Both the position numbers and the translations under genes were made by a program. The notes beneath the pieces were generated by a model that was not told the origin of the DNA, did no database searches, and saw only the letters and a program-made list of their open reading frames with translations. A stretch of DNA of 64,000 bases from Sphingomonas sp. (lineage in GTDB: Bacteria > Pseudomonadota > Alphaproteobacteria > Sphingomonadales > Sphingomonadaceae). The stretch covers positions 1 through 64,000 of the forward strand of contig QFPK01000014.1 in NCBI GenBank assembly GCA_003248865.1, written 5' to 3'. The stretch's first letter is position 1. Each line of letters opens with the position of its first letter. Positions 35,605 to 43,783 of this stretch are shown here, piece by piece.

Positions 35605-36735
35605 TCAGCGTTCCGAGCTGCATTGCCCTTTCATGGCAGCAATCCAGGAGGAGATCAGCGCGATGCCCTCGGCGTGGGCGGTGGTGCGGCCGATCTCCGG
35701 CATCATCTCGTTCGGCTTCACGCTTTGCATGCGGTAGACGAGGATGGATTGCTCCGGCCGGCCAGGCACGATGTCGAACAGCCGGTCTCCGGTGCCTTGC
35801 CCGGCGGCGACCGGCGGCTTGCACAGGCCGAGATCGTGCGAGAGCGGCGTGGCGGCATCGAGGTGCAGGCCGGAGGTGCGGGCCGGGCCGGTGGCGCTGT
35901 GGCAATGGCCGCAGTTCACATCGAGATAGGCGCGGGCGCGGGCGTCGAGTGACTGGGCCGTATCCGTCCAGACCGCATTTGCGACAACCGGCTTCGCGGG
36001 CAGGCCTGTGAGTTGGCCGGAATCAGCCAGCATGCGCAGCTGGTTGGGGTGGCTGGCGAGAAAGGGAGAGGCGATGTCGAGGCTGCGCGCGGTGGGGCCG
36101 ATGGGGGCAAGCGCCTTCGTGGCGGCATCGGGCACATGGCAGGCGCCGCATTGCGTCATGCTGGGGATGACATAGGCGAAGTCGCCGCCCGTCTCATGCG
36201 CCGTGGGGGCGAGGTTCAGTTTCACCACGCCACCGATGCGCTTCAGCCGCGCCTCTGTGCCGTCCTGATTCCAGATATAGGGCAGGGCGACCCAGCCCGA
36301 CTTGCGGCGGACCAGCAGGCGGGTTTCGAGGAGGCGGATCCGGCTGACGTCCATGGCGTTGCCGCCAAGTCCGGGGCCGCTGAGTTCGGCCGGGCCATGG
36401 GCAGCGATTTCGCGGCCCTGTGCATCGCGGGGGTAATAGAAGGTCTTGGCGATGATGGTGCCGACCGGGAAGTCCAGCGGGCCGGTCGGGTTGTAGGCGG
36501 CCTGGGTGCCCTTCGGCAGCCAGATGGCGCGCAGCTTGGAAGCATGATCGGTGAACAGCGGAGTGGCCAGTTCATAGGGGATCATGCCCTCGGCCAGCCG
36601 CAGCTGCTTGCCGTCGCGGACCACCACACCCCATTCGGCGAGGTCGGCCGGGTCCGCATCCTCGTGGAAGCGGACACCCTGTGGCTGGCCGCAGGCGGTG
36701 AGCCACATCAGCAGCAGGGCCGCGAGCAGTCGCAT
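35605..36735 (-). CDS. Diheme c-type cytochrome-like lipoprotein (HNE_0200 / SO2930 type)
   Basis: A 376-residue envelope protein. The signal and lipobox are MRLLAALLLMWLTAC. Two heme-binding CxxCH motifs are seen: MTQCGACHVPD (about 200) and DVNCGHCHSATGP (about 278). Regions such as YELATPLFTDHASKLRAIWLPKG and FPVGTIIAKTFYYPRD near the start match a conserved family that, from memory, TIGRFAM pairs with a parallel beta-helix protein (TIGR03805 and TIGR03806). The gene begins inside the stop of that very partner (TGATG). No substrate is known; an electron-transfer role is inferred from the hemes. Confidence 0.88.
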   Translation of the reverse strand: MRLLAALLLMWLTACGQPQGVRFHEDADPADLAEWGVVVRDGKQLRLAEGMIPYELATPLFTDHASKLRAIWLPKGTQAAYNPTGPLDFPVGTIIAKTFYYPRDAQGREIAAHGPAELSGPGLGGNAMDVSRIRLLETRLLVRRKSGWVALPYIWNQDGTEARLKRIGGVVKLNLAPTAHETGGDFAYVIPSMTQCGACHVPDAATKALAPIGPTARSLDIASPFLASHPNQLRMLADSGQLTGLPAKPVVANAVWTDTAQSLDARARAYLDVNCGHCHSATGPARTSGLHLDAATPLSHDLGLCKPPVAAGQGTGDRLFDIVPGRPEQSILVYRMQSVKPNEMMPEIGRTTAHAEGIALISSWIAAMKGQCSSER

Positions 36736-37994
36736 CACCGGGCGGGCTTGTCGGCCCAGCTGGTGTCGACCACGGCTGCCGGCAGCGGCGGCAGGGTGCA
36801 ATCATGGGTGGTGGAAATCGCCGGATTCTTGAACTTGTTGGGGCCGTCGGCGTTCAGCACCTGCGCGGGCGGGTTCTGCACGCACAGCACGGCAGGGGTT
36901 CCTGCGGGTGCCTTGGGGTTGGTGAAACCGTCCCACAATATGTCCGGCAGCTTGCCGTTCAGGCCGAACTTCAGCGTCTTCAGCGCCATCAGCTCCACGG
37001 TGCCGGGCGAGGTGCCGCCGCCCTTGAAGCGGTTGCCGTGGATGTGAATGCCTTCGGGCCAAGGATCGAAGGCTTCGGCGACGCCCTCCTTCGTCATGTA
37101 GCCGGTGGAGAAATAGCTGGAGACGATGACGTTTGCGGTGTCGTTGTCGGAGATGTCGTTGTCGAAAATCTCCACCAGATCGTTAGAGTTGATGACGACG
37201 CCGCTGCCCGCCGGGACCGAGGCGACGGCCGTGCCCTTGGCGCCGAAGTTCTTCGTGTTGTTGGCGAAGATGCGGTTCTTGTAGACCCGCGTGGTGTGCC
37301 CGGCGACCGGCAGGTTGGGCATGTTGAACACCAGGATGCCGCCGGTGTTGTTGGTGGCCACATTGTCGAACACATCGGCGTTCACCGTGTTCTCGATCTC
37401 GATCCCGGCCACGTTGAACTCGGCGCGGCTGTTTTTCACCACCACGTCGCGCGACTGGCCGACATAGATGCCCGCATCCGACGCGCCGATGGCGACGGAG
37501 CCGTCGATCAGCACATTCTTCGTCTGCACCGGATAGATGCCATACGCGCCGTTCGTAGTGTCCGGCCCGTTCGTCCATTCGGTGCGGACGCGGCGGATGA
37601 TCACATTTTCCACCCCGTTGATCTTCAGCGCGTCGCCCTTCGAATCCTCGATGGCGAGATCTTCGATCAGGAAGTTGCCGCCCGTGACGAGCAGGCCTTC
37701 GGCGCCGGCGATCTGGCCCTTAAAGCTGAGGATGGTCTTGTCCATCCCGGCGCCGCGGATGGTGACACCCGGCGCGGCGAGGCTGAGCGAGCGATCCAGG
37801 CTGTAGACGCCCGCCGGGATGGTGATGACATCCCCGGTCTTTGCGGCCGCGAGTTGCTCCAGCAGCTGTTCGGTCGCCTCCGCCGTGGCGGCGGCCGGGC
37901 GTTCGCCCTCTGCCGATTGGGGTTGCTGATTGTTGCAGGCGGACAATAGAAAGACGAGAGCTGACGCTGCAAGGCCGATGCGACGATTGATCAT
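36735..37994 (-). CDS. Parallel beta-helix lipoprotein
   Basis: A 419-residue exported lipoprotein, signal MINRRIGLAASALVFLLSAC. The mature part shows many short repeats typical of right-handed beta-helices: VTIRGAGMDKTILSFKG, FLIEDLAIEDSKGDALKING, VIIRRVRTEW, VVVKNSRAEFNVAGIEIE and VDIFDN-like turns with stacks of N and D. Such folds bind or cleave polysaccharides, but no lyase catalytic motif was recognised. Ribosome site GGAGG precedes the ATG. It is co-read with the diheme cytochrome and divergent from a TetR regulator. Confidence 0.88.
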   Translation of the reverse strand: MINRRIGLAASALVFLLSACNNQQPQSAEGERPAAATAEATEQLLEQLAAAKTGDVITIPAGVYSLDRSLSLAAPGVTIRGAGMDKTILSFKGQIAGAEGLLVTGGNFLIEDLAIEDSKGDALKINGVENVIIRRVRTEWTNGPDTTNGAYGIYPVQTKNVLIDGSVAIGASDAGIYVGQSRDVVVKNSRAEFNVAGIEIENTVNADVFDNVATNNTGGILVFNMPNLPVAGHTTRVYKNRIFANNTKNFGAKGTAVASVPAGSGVVINSNDLVEIFDNDISDNDTANVIVSSYFSTGYMTKEGVAEAFDPWPEGIHIHGNRFKGGGTSPGTVELMALKTLKFGLNGKLPDILWDGFTNPKAPAGTPAVLCVQNPPAQVLNADGPNKFKNPAISTTHDCTLPPLPAAVVDTSWADKPAR

Positions 37995-38066
37995 ATGGCT
38001 CCTCCCCCCGGCAGGATGGCATGGATCGGGACTTTGACGCTTGTCATACGCACAATTGGAAAGCTG

Positions 38067-38079
38067 AATGATGTTCATT
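38067..38079. promoter_or_regulatory. Candidate operator between beta-helix and TetR genes
   Basis: AATGA-TGT-TCATT, a 5-bp dyad, sits in the 141-base intergenic space between the two divergent starts. TetR-type repressors often bind such dyads and control both directions. The arms are short, so chance is possible. Confidence 0.35.
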
Positions 38080-38135
38080 TGTTTGTTGCGTGTCCAGATG
38101 GCTGTGCCGGGCGGCGCTGCTTTTTTGAGGGCTTG

Positions 38136-38732
38136 ATGAACCGACGCATTCCAACCCAGGCCAGAGCGCAGGCGACCCGCAGGGCAATTCTGGACGCGAC
38201 CTACGCGATGCTGGGGGAGATGGAGCCCGAGGAGATCAGCACGGTGGCGATCGCCGGGCGGGCGGGTGTGCCGGTGGGTTCCATCTATCGCTATTACGCC
38301 AACCGGACGGACATCTTCCGGGCGCTGGCGGAACAGGCGATGGAACTGGTGGACACGCCGTTCGAGGATATGCTGCTCAGCGGCGCGAATATCGAAGTGC
38401 TGGTGGAGAATGCCATCGGGTTGTTGCTGGCAAACAACACGGTTGCAGACATGCGTCTGCTGCGGCTGATCCGGCTGTCGCCCGAGCTGGTGGATGTGTG
38501 GACCGGTTCGAACCGGCGGGTGGAGGCGGCCGTGATCGCGGCGATCCAGGCCCGCAACCCGCGATTGCCGGAGCCGGTGCAACAAGCTGCGGGATGTGTG
38601 ATCTGCCACTCCGTTCTGGCCGGGGTGGACATGATCATGGCCTCGGAATCTGCTGTCGAGCGGGATTATCTGCAGCGGGAATTGGTGGAGATGGCGGTCG
38701 GCTATATGAAGGCGTTGGTGGAACGCGTTTAG
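38136..38732 (+). CDS. TetR family transcriptional regulator
   Basis: A 198-residue regulator with an N-terminal TetR HTH: RRAILDATYAMLGEMEPEEISTVAIAGRAGVPVGSIYRYYANRTDIFRAL (about 14-64, split; recognition helix GVPVGSIYRYYAN). The ligand-binding domain follows and is helical, with cysteines near AAGCVICHSV. The ATG at 38136 has GAGG 7 bases upstream. It is divergent from the beta-helix / diheme operon and is the likely repressor of it; the last bases overlap the convergent membrane protein gene. Confidence 0.9.
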   Translation: MNRRIPTQARAQATRRAILDATYAMLGEMEPEEISTVAIAGRAGVPVGSIYRYYANRTDIFRALAEQAMELVDTPFEDMLLSGANIEVLVENAIGLLLANNTVADMRLLRLIRLSPELVDVWTGSNRRVEAAVIAAIQARNPRLPEPVQQAAGCVICHSVLAGVDMIMASESAVERDYLQRELVEMAVGYMKALVERV

Positions 38733-39322
38733 CGGCAGCCCGCCGAGGCGAGGAGCATGCGGGCTTCGTGGCGATCCAGCATGCGGTCCAGGAAGAGGCG
38801 CAGGGACTTCGCCGCGATGAGGGCGGTGCCGACCATCGTGGAGGTGCGATCCCAGCCGCGGAGCGCGAAATCCGATGGTGCGCCGGTGAACAGGATGAAG
38901 ACGAAGGTGCCAAGGATCGCCAGCTGGATGGCGAGGCGGTTGCTGCTGCGGGTGGCGACGGAGACCGAGGCGCCGACCATCAGCGCGAGCACACTCATGC
39001 GGGCGATGCGCTCGCCGGGCTGGATCGGCAGTTCGGCGAGCGTGATGCCCAGCGTGACCGCCGACAGGCCGCCGAGGAAGGCGACGAGGAAGGCGCAGTT
39101 GGAGATGAACTCGCGGTCATGCCGGACGGCGGCGTGGCGGGTGCGGAATTCGCGATCCACCTGCGCGGCCTTGGCCAGCACCTTGCGCGGGGCGCCCTTG
39201 CCGCCCCAGCGGCCGAGAAGCTGATCCACCAGCGTGTCGAGCGGCTGTTCCTGCGCATGGGCCATCAGCGCGGGAAGCTGAGAGGCAGTGCTGGACGCGG
39301 AGCCGGAACCCTGGACGGACAT
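38729..39322 (-). CDS. Membrane protein of unknown function
   Basis: A 197-residue protein with a polar N-terminal half (MSVQGSGSASSTASQLPALM to about residue 70) and about four hydrophobic helices after it: FISNCAFLVAFLGGLSAVTLGI (about 73-94), MSVLALMVGASVSVAT (about 109-124), LAILGTFVFILFTGA (about 134-148) and a weaker one at TMVGTALIAAKSLRLFL (about 160-176). I do not recognise a family. The start at 39322 gives a Met with no strong ribosome site. The 3' end overlaps the TetR stop. Confidence 0.7.
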   Translation of the reverse strand: MSVQGSGSASSTASQLPALMAHAQEQPLDTLVDQLLGRWGGKGAPRKVLAKAAQVDREFRTRHAAVRHDREFISNCAFLVAFLGGLSAVTLGITLAELPIQPGERIARMSVLALMVGASVSVATRSSNRLAIQLAILGTFVFILFTGAPSDFALRGWDRTSTMVGTALIAAKSLRLFLDRMLDRHEARMLLASAGCR

Positions 39323-39499
39323 GATTGCGCTTTCGACCCGGAGTGATTCTTGGTTCGCCGCTGTGATGTGGCGTTGCAGCAGGGGTATGGGGTGGGGGGA
39401 TTTGGGGCAAGGTGGGGGATTGTAAAGGATGGTGCCGAAGGCGGCTGCAGCCAAGGCACAGCCTTGGCCTGCAGACTCGCCGCAGGCACGGCCGGCTGA

Positions 39500-39521
39500 G
39501 CGGGCGATCTCTATCGCCCGC
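39500..39521 (+). repeat. Palindromic element, GCGGGCGAT type, copy A
   Basis: Perfect 9-bp stem GCGGGCGAT/ATCGCCCGC with loop CTCT. Copy B at 39691 is its inverted partner: reverse-complemented, B has loop CTCT and stem core GGCGAT shared with copy A. Confidence 0.7.
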
Positions 39522-39527
39522 CAGTCC

Positions 39528-39606
39528 GACGAGTCCGGCTTTGCCGGACTTTTCCTTTCTTTTCCTTAGCTTTTCAGGCGGACTCGGCGGCTTTGCCGAC
39601 GGCCGC
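39528..39606 (+). repeat. Dispersed 80-base element, copy 1
   Basis: Layout: GACGAG, hairpin AGTCCGGC-TTT-GCCGGACT (39532-39550), a pyrimidine tract of T and C, then GCGGACTCGGCGGCTTTGC with a GGCCGC end. The same series, with a changed stem but the same TTT loop, occurs at 60243-60325 after groEL. The hairpin plus T tract resembles a Rho-independent terminator on the plus strand. Confidence 0.7.
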
Positions 39607-39690
39607 TTTTGGGGCAGGTGCGGCGCAAAGGGGGCCACGGCGTCTGGGGCTTCGACAAGCTCAGCCTGAGCGGGTGGAGAGGGCGGACGG

Positions 39691-39712
39691 ATCGGCGATA
39701 GAGATCGCCGAT
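39691..39712 (-). repeat. Palindromic element, GCGGGCGAT type, copy B
   Basis: Perfect 9-bp stem ATCGGCGAT/ATCGCCGAT with loop AGAG, an inverted copy of the hairpin 190 bases upstream. Confidence 0.7.
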
Positions 39713-39733
39713 TCCGCAGGCTGAGGCTGCGCC

Positions 39734-40624
39734 TTAGCTGCGGCCGCCTTCTCGCCTAGCCATGAACGCCAGCCTTTCAAACAACATCACATCCTGCTCA
39801 TTCTTCAACAGCGCCCCGTGCAGCGGCGGAATCAGCTTCTTGGCGTCGCGGCTTTGCAGCACGTCCAGCGGCAGGTCTTCGTGCAGCAGCAGCTTCAGCC
39901 AGTCGAGCAGTTCCGACGTGGACGGCTTCTTCTTCAGACCCGGCACTTCGCGGATGTCGTAGAAGATGGTCAGTGCCTCGCGCACCAGTGCCTTCTGGAT
40001 TCCGGGGAAGTGGACCTCGATGATGGCCTTCATCGTGTCTGCGTCGGGGAAGCGGATGTAGTGGAAGAAGCAGCGGCGCAGGAAGGCGTCCGGCAGGTCC
40101 TTCTCGTTGTTGGAGGTGATCACGACGATGGGGCGCTGGTGGGCCTTCACCGTTTCGCCTGTTTCATAGACGTTGAATTCCATCCGATCGAGTTCCTGCA
40201 ACAGGTCGTTCGGGAATTCGATGTCGGCCTTGTCGATCTCGTCGATCAGCAGCACGGGGAGGGTGGGGGCGGTGAAGGCTTCCCACAGCTTGCCCCTGCG
40301 GATGTAGTTGGCGATGTCGGCCACGCGCGGATCGCCCAGCTGGCTGTCGCGCAGGCGGGCGACGGCATCATATTCGTAAAGCCCCTGCTGCGCCTTGGTG
40401 GTGGATTTGATGTGCCATTCCAGCAGCGGAGCGTTCAGCGCCCTGGAGATTTCATGCGCGAGCACGGTTTTCCCGGTTCCGGGTTCGCCCTTCACCAGCA
40501 GCGGGCGGCGGAGCGTGGCGGCCGCGTTCACGGCGACCTTCAGATCGTCTGTCGCGACGTAAGCGTCTGTGCCCTCGAAGCGGCTCGGCGCGGAGGCGCC
40601 GGAACTGGAGGTGGGGTTGCTCAT
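39734..40624 (-). CDS. MoxR-family AAA+ ATPase
   Basis: A 296-residue AAA+ protein, probably a chaperone that loads cofactors or remodels complexes. Walker A is VKGEPGTGKTVLAHEI (about 45-60), Walker B is LLIDEIDKADIEF (about 125-137), and sensor 1 is VVITSNNEKDLPDAFLRR (about 163-180), with the arginine finger at its end. The ATG at 40624 follows AAGGA. MoxR genes usually sit next to a von Willebrand A partner; none lies directly downstream here. Confidence 0.9.
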   Translation of the reverse strand: MSNPTSSSGASAPSRFEGTDAYVATDDLKVAVNAAATLRRPLLVKGEPGTGKTVLAHEISRALNAPLLEWHIKSTTKAQQGLYEYDAVARLRDSQLGDPRVADIANYIRRGKLWEAFTAPTLPVLLIDEIDKADIEFPNDLLQELDRMEFNVYETGETVKAHQRPIVVITSNNEKDLPDAFLRRCFFHYIRFPDADTMKAIIEVHFPGIQKALVREALTIFYDIREVPGLKKKPSTSELLDWLKLLLHEDLPLDVLQSRDAKKLIPPLHGALLKNEQDVMLFERLAFMARREGGRS

Positions 40625-40811
40625 GCGGGAAATCCTTTCGTGGCCCTTGTGCGGCGCGCACGCGGGTTTTGCCAATGGAGATATTGGGAGGGCCGATCAA
40701 AGCCGGGCTTGCCGTTCGGCGTATTCGGGGTTGCACTGGCGGACGTGGCACCGCATCAAGGCGGGCATGAGTTGGGCCTGCGTCAGACGGGCTCGCATCA
40801 GGGAGATTTGA

Positions 40812-42389
40812 GTGACCGGAACCGCTGCTGGTAGCGCGTCCGATACGGGAAGGCCCACCTGGCTGGGCCATCCGCGCGGGCTGTTCGTGCTGTTCTTCGC
40901 CGAGATGTGGGAGCGTTTTTCCTATTACGGGATGCGGGCGCTGCTGATCTTCTACCTTGTCCAGCACTGGATGTTCTCTGACGGGCAGGCGAGCGTCGTT
41001 TACGGGGCCTATACCGCACTGGTGTACATCACTCCGGTGATCGGCGGCTATCTGGCGGACCGCTGGCTGGGGCAGCGCAAGGCCGTGCTGTATGGCGCCG
41101 TGCTGCTGACCTTCGGCCACCTGCTGATGGCGGTGGAAGGCGACGGCGGGCAGGCGGGGCCTGCGATCAATATATTCTGGCTGGCGCTGAGCTTCATCAT
41201 CGTGGGCTCGGGGTTCCTGAAGGCCAATATCTCGGTGATCGTGGGGCAGCTTTATGCGCGCACCGACCCGCGCCGCGATCCGGCCTACACCATCTTCTAT
41301 ATGGGGATTAACCTGGGTGCCGCGCTGGGCGCGATCTTCGCCGGGTATCTGGGGCAGACCTATGGCTGGGCCTATGGCTTCGGCGCGGCCGGTGTGGGGA
41401 TGCTGCTGGGGCTGATCGTGTTCGTGATCGGCAAGCCCTGGCTGGAGGGCCGGGGGGAATCGCCCAACCCGCAGGCGCTGGCGACGAAGACGGCCGGGCT
41501 GCCGCTGGAATGGTGGCTGTATCTCTCCGGCATCGTGGCCGTGGGGGTCAGCTGGGTGCTGATCCAGAACCAGTCCGTGGTGGGGACGCTGCTGGGCGCG
41601 GCGGGTGCGCTGCTGGTGGGTTATGTGATCTGGGTGGCGGTGGTGAAGCTGCCACGCGAGGACCGGGACCGCATCTTCGCGGCGATGTTCCTGATCCTGG
41701 GCTCCATCCTGTTCTGGGCGCTGTTCGAACAGGCCGGGTCGTCGCTGAACCTGTTCACGGATCGGTCGGTAGATCGGAATATCCTGGGCTGGGACGTGCC
41801 GGCCTCGATGTTCCAGTCGATCAATTCGATCTACATCGTGACGCTGGCGCCGCTGTTCGCCATCCTGTGGCTGGCGCTGGCGAAGCGGGGTCTGGAGCCG
41901 AGTGCGCCCGCGAAGTTCGGGCTGGCGATGCTGCAGCTGGGGCTGGGCTTCCTGGTGCTGGTGTGGGGATCGCAGGGCGGTGGATTGACGCCGGTGATCT
42001 TCATCTTCCTGATTTACCTGCTGCACACCACCGGCGAGCTTTGCCTTTCTCCGGTGGGGCTGTCGGCCATGAACCGGCTGGCGCCTGCGCATATGGCGAG
42101 CCTGATCATGGGCACCTGGTTCTTCGCATCGGCCACCGGCAATTTCGCGGCGGGGCTGATTGCGAGCGCGACCGGCGGGCATGACGGGGCAGCGACGGCG
42201 GAATCGACGCTGGCCGTCTATTCCAACGTGGGCTGGATGGCGATCGGCGCCGGGGTGCTGGTGCTGGCGATCAGCCCGCTGATCAAGCGGCTGATGCATC
42301 TGGATACGCTGAAGGACGATGTGATCGCTGGCGAAGGCGAGATTGGCGAGCCGGCTGCTGCCGGCATGCATCCGGGAAAGGTTGATTGA
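40812..42389 (+). CDS. Proton-dependent peptide transporter, POT/PTR family
   Basis: A 525-residue inner-membrane symporter for di- and tripeptides with about 12-14 helices. Family motifs are FFAEMWERFSYYGMRALL (the ExxER-type motif, about 29-46), TPVIGGYLADRWLGQRKAV (about 74-92) and FYMGINLGAALGAI (about 162-175). Helices with SINSIYIVTLAPLFAILWL and TGELCLSPVGLSAM lie in the second half. Starts with GTG at 40812 after GGGAG. The amidohydrolase gene begins in its stop (TGATG), so import and peptide processing are coupled. Confidence 0.93.
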   Translation: MTGTAAGSASDTGRPTWLGHPRGLFVLFFAEMWERFSYYGMRALLIFYLVQHWMFSDGQASVVYGAYTALVYITPVIGGYLADRWLGQRKAVLYGAVLLTFGHLLMAVEGDGGQAGPAINIFWLALSFIIVGSGFLKANISVIVGQLYARTDPRRDPAYTIFYMGINLGAALGAIFAGYLGQTYGWAYGFGAAGVGMLLGLIVFVIGKPWLEGRGESPNPQALATKTAGLPLEWWLYLSGIVAVGVSWVLIQNQSVVGTLLGAAGALLVGYVIWVAVVKLPREDRDRIFAAMFLILGSILFWALFEQAGSSLNLFTDRSVDRNILGWDVPASMFQSINSIYIVTLAPLFAILWLALAKRGLEPSAPAKFGLAMLQLGLGFLVLVWGSQGGGLTPVIFIFLIYLLHTTGELCLSPVGLSAMNRLAPAHMASLIMGTWFFASATGNFAAGLIASATGGHDGAATAESTLAVYSNVGWMAIGAGVLVLAISPLIKRLMHLDTLKDDVIAGEGEIGEPAAAGMHPGKVD

Positions 42390-43783
42390 TGCGGATAGTG
42401 GCTGTTGGCCTGCTGGCAGGGTTGCTGGCGGGCTGTGCGACGACGGGTGGCGGCAAACCGGTGGCTTCGACGCCGGCAGCGCCTGCGCTTCAGGGGGGCA
42501 GCCCGGAGGCCGAGGCGGAAGTGAAATCCACCTATCATGCCTGGCCGGGCGTGCCGACGGTGATCCGCAACGTGACCATCTATGATGGCAAGGGCGGGCG
42601 GATCGAGAATGGCGCCGTGCGCTTTGAAAAGGGCAAGGTGACCGCCATCGGTGCGAGCGTGGACGAGGCCGGTGCCACCGTGATCGACGGGGCGGGCAAG
42701 TGGGTGACGCCCGGCATCATCGATATCCACAGCCATCTGGGGGACTACCCATCTCCGGGTGTGCCGGCGCATTCCGATGGGAATGAGATAACCTCTCCGG
42801 TCAGGCCCGAAGTGTGGGCGATCCATTCGGTTTGGCCGCAGGACCCGAACTTCTCGCGCGCGTTGGCGGGCGGGGTGACGGTGCTGCATGTGTTGCCCGG
42901 ATCCGCCAACCTGTTCGGCGGGCGAGGCGTGACGCTGAAGAATGTCTATGGGCGGACCGCGCAGGACATGATGATGCCGGAGGCGCCGTGGAGCCTGAAG
43001 ATGGCCTGCGGGGAGAACCCCAAGCGGGTCTATGGAAGCCGCAACCAGATGCCCGGCACGCGCATGGGCAATGTGGCGATGATGCGCCAGACCTGGGCCA
43101 ATGCGCGGGACTATCAGCAGCGCATGAAGGCGGCCAAGGGGCCGCAGAAGCGCGACCTGCAGATGGAGACGCTGGCCGGCGTGCTGGACGGCAAGATTCT
43201 GGTGCAGAACCATTGCTATCGTGCGGACGAGATGGCGAACATCGTCCAGCTGTCCAAGGAGTTCGGATATAAGGTGACGACCTTCCACCATGCGGTGGAG
43301 GGCTACAAGATTGCCGACTTGCTGAAGGAAAACGGCATCTGCGCCGCCATGTGGGCGGACTGGTGGGGCTTCAAGCTGGAAAGCTATGACGGGATCGAGG
43401 AGAATCTGCCCTTCTTCCATGCCTCGGGCGGCTGTGCGATCACCCATTCGGACGATGCCGATGGCATCCAGCGGCTGAATCAGGAAACCGCCAAGGCGCT
43501 GTCTGATGGGCGCAAATGGGGCCTGCAGATCAAGGATGAGGAAGCCTGGACCTGGATCGCGATCAACCCGGCGAAGGCGCTGGGCATCGCCGACAAGGTG
43601 GGCAGTCTCGAACCCGGCAAGCAGGCCGATGTGCTGCTGTGGAACGGTAATCCGCTGAGCGTCTATTCCCGGCCGGAGAAGGTCTGGATCGACGGGGCGC
43701 TGATGTATGACACCAACGATCCCAAGCGGCGACCGGTGAGCGATTTCGAACTGGGCCAGCCGGGTGAGGGAGACCGCAAATGA
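42389..43783 (+). CDS. Amidohydrolase lipoprotein, metal-binding
   Basis: A 464-residue exported lipoprotein with signal MRIVAVGLLAGLLAGC. Ligand motifs are intact: WVTPGIIDIHSHLGDYP (HSH, about 108), a carbamylated or bridging position region GGVTVLHVLPGSANLFGG (about 165), HHAVEGYKIADL (about 303), and ITHSDDAD (about 351). Its C-terminal GSLEPGKQADVLLWNGNP is the typical end of the amidohydrolase beta-sandwich. It starts in the stop of the POT gene and overlaps the next one by four bases. Probably a peptidase or hydantoinase-like enzyme for imported or periplasmic peptides; substrate unknown. Confidence 0.9.
   Translation: MRIVAVGLLAGLLAGCATTGGGKPVASTPAAPALQGGSPEAEAEVKSTYHAWPGVPTVIRNVTIYDGKGGRIENGAVRFEKGKVTAIGASVDEAGATVIDGAGKWVTPGIIDIHSHLGDYPSPGVPAHSDGNEITSPVRPEVWAIHSVWPQDPNFSRALAGGVTVLHVLPGSANLFGGRGVTLKNVYGRTAQDMMMPEAPWSLKMACGENPKRVYGSRNQMPGTRMGNVAMMRQTWANARDYQQRMKAAKGPQKRDLQMETLAGVLDGKILVQNHCYRADEMANIVQLSKEFGYKVTTFHHAVEGYKIADLLKENGICAAMWADWWGFKLESYDGIEENLPFFHASGGCAITHSDDADGIQRLNQETAKALSDGRKWGLQIKDEEAWTWIAINPAKALGIADKVGSLEPGKQADVLLWNGNPLSVYSRPEKVWIDGALMYDTNDPKRRPVSDFELGQPGEGDRK

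Larger units (their letters stand above)
39323..39733. other. 411-base gene-free spacer rich in hairpins
   Basis: No convincing coding region is seen between the membrane protein and the MoxR ATPase. Bases 39323-39450 show nothing definite. From 39451 there is a series of palindromes: CCAAGGC-ACA-GCCTTGG (39451-39467), GCGGGCGAT-CTCT-ATCGCCCGC (39500-39521), a T-loop hairpin (39532-39550) and ATCGGCGAT-AGAG-ATCGCCGAT (39691-39712). Confidence 0.7.
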
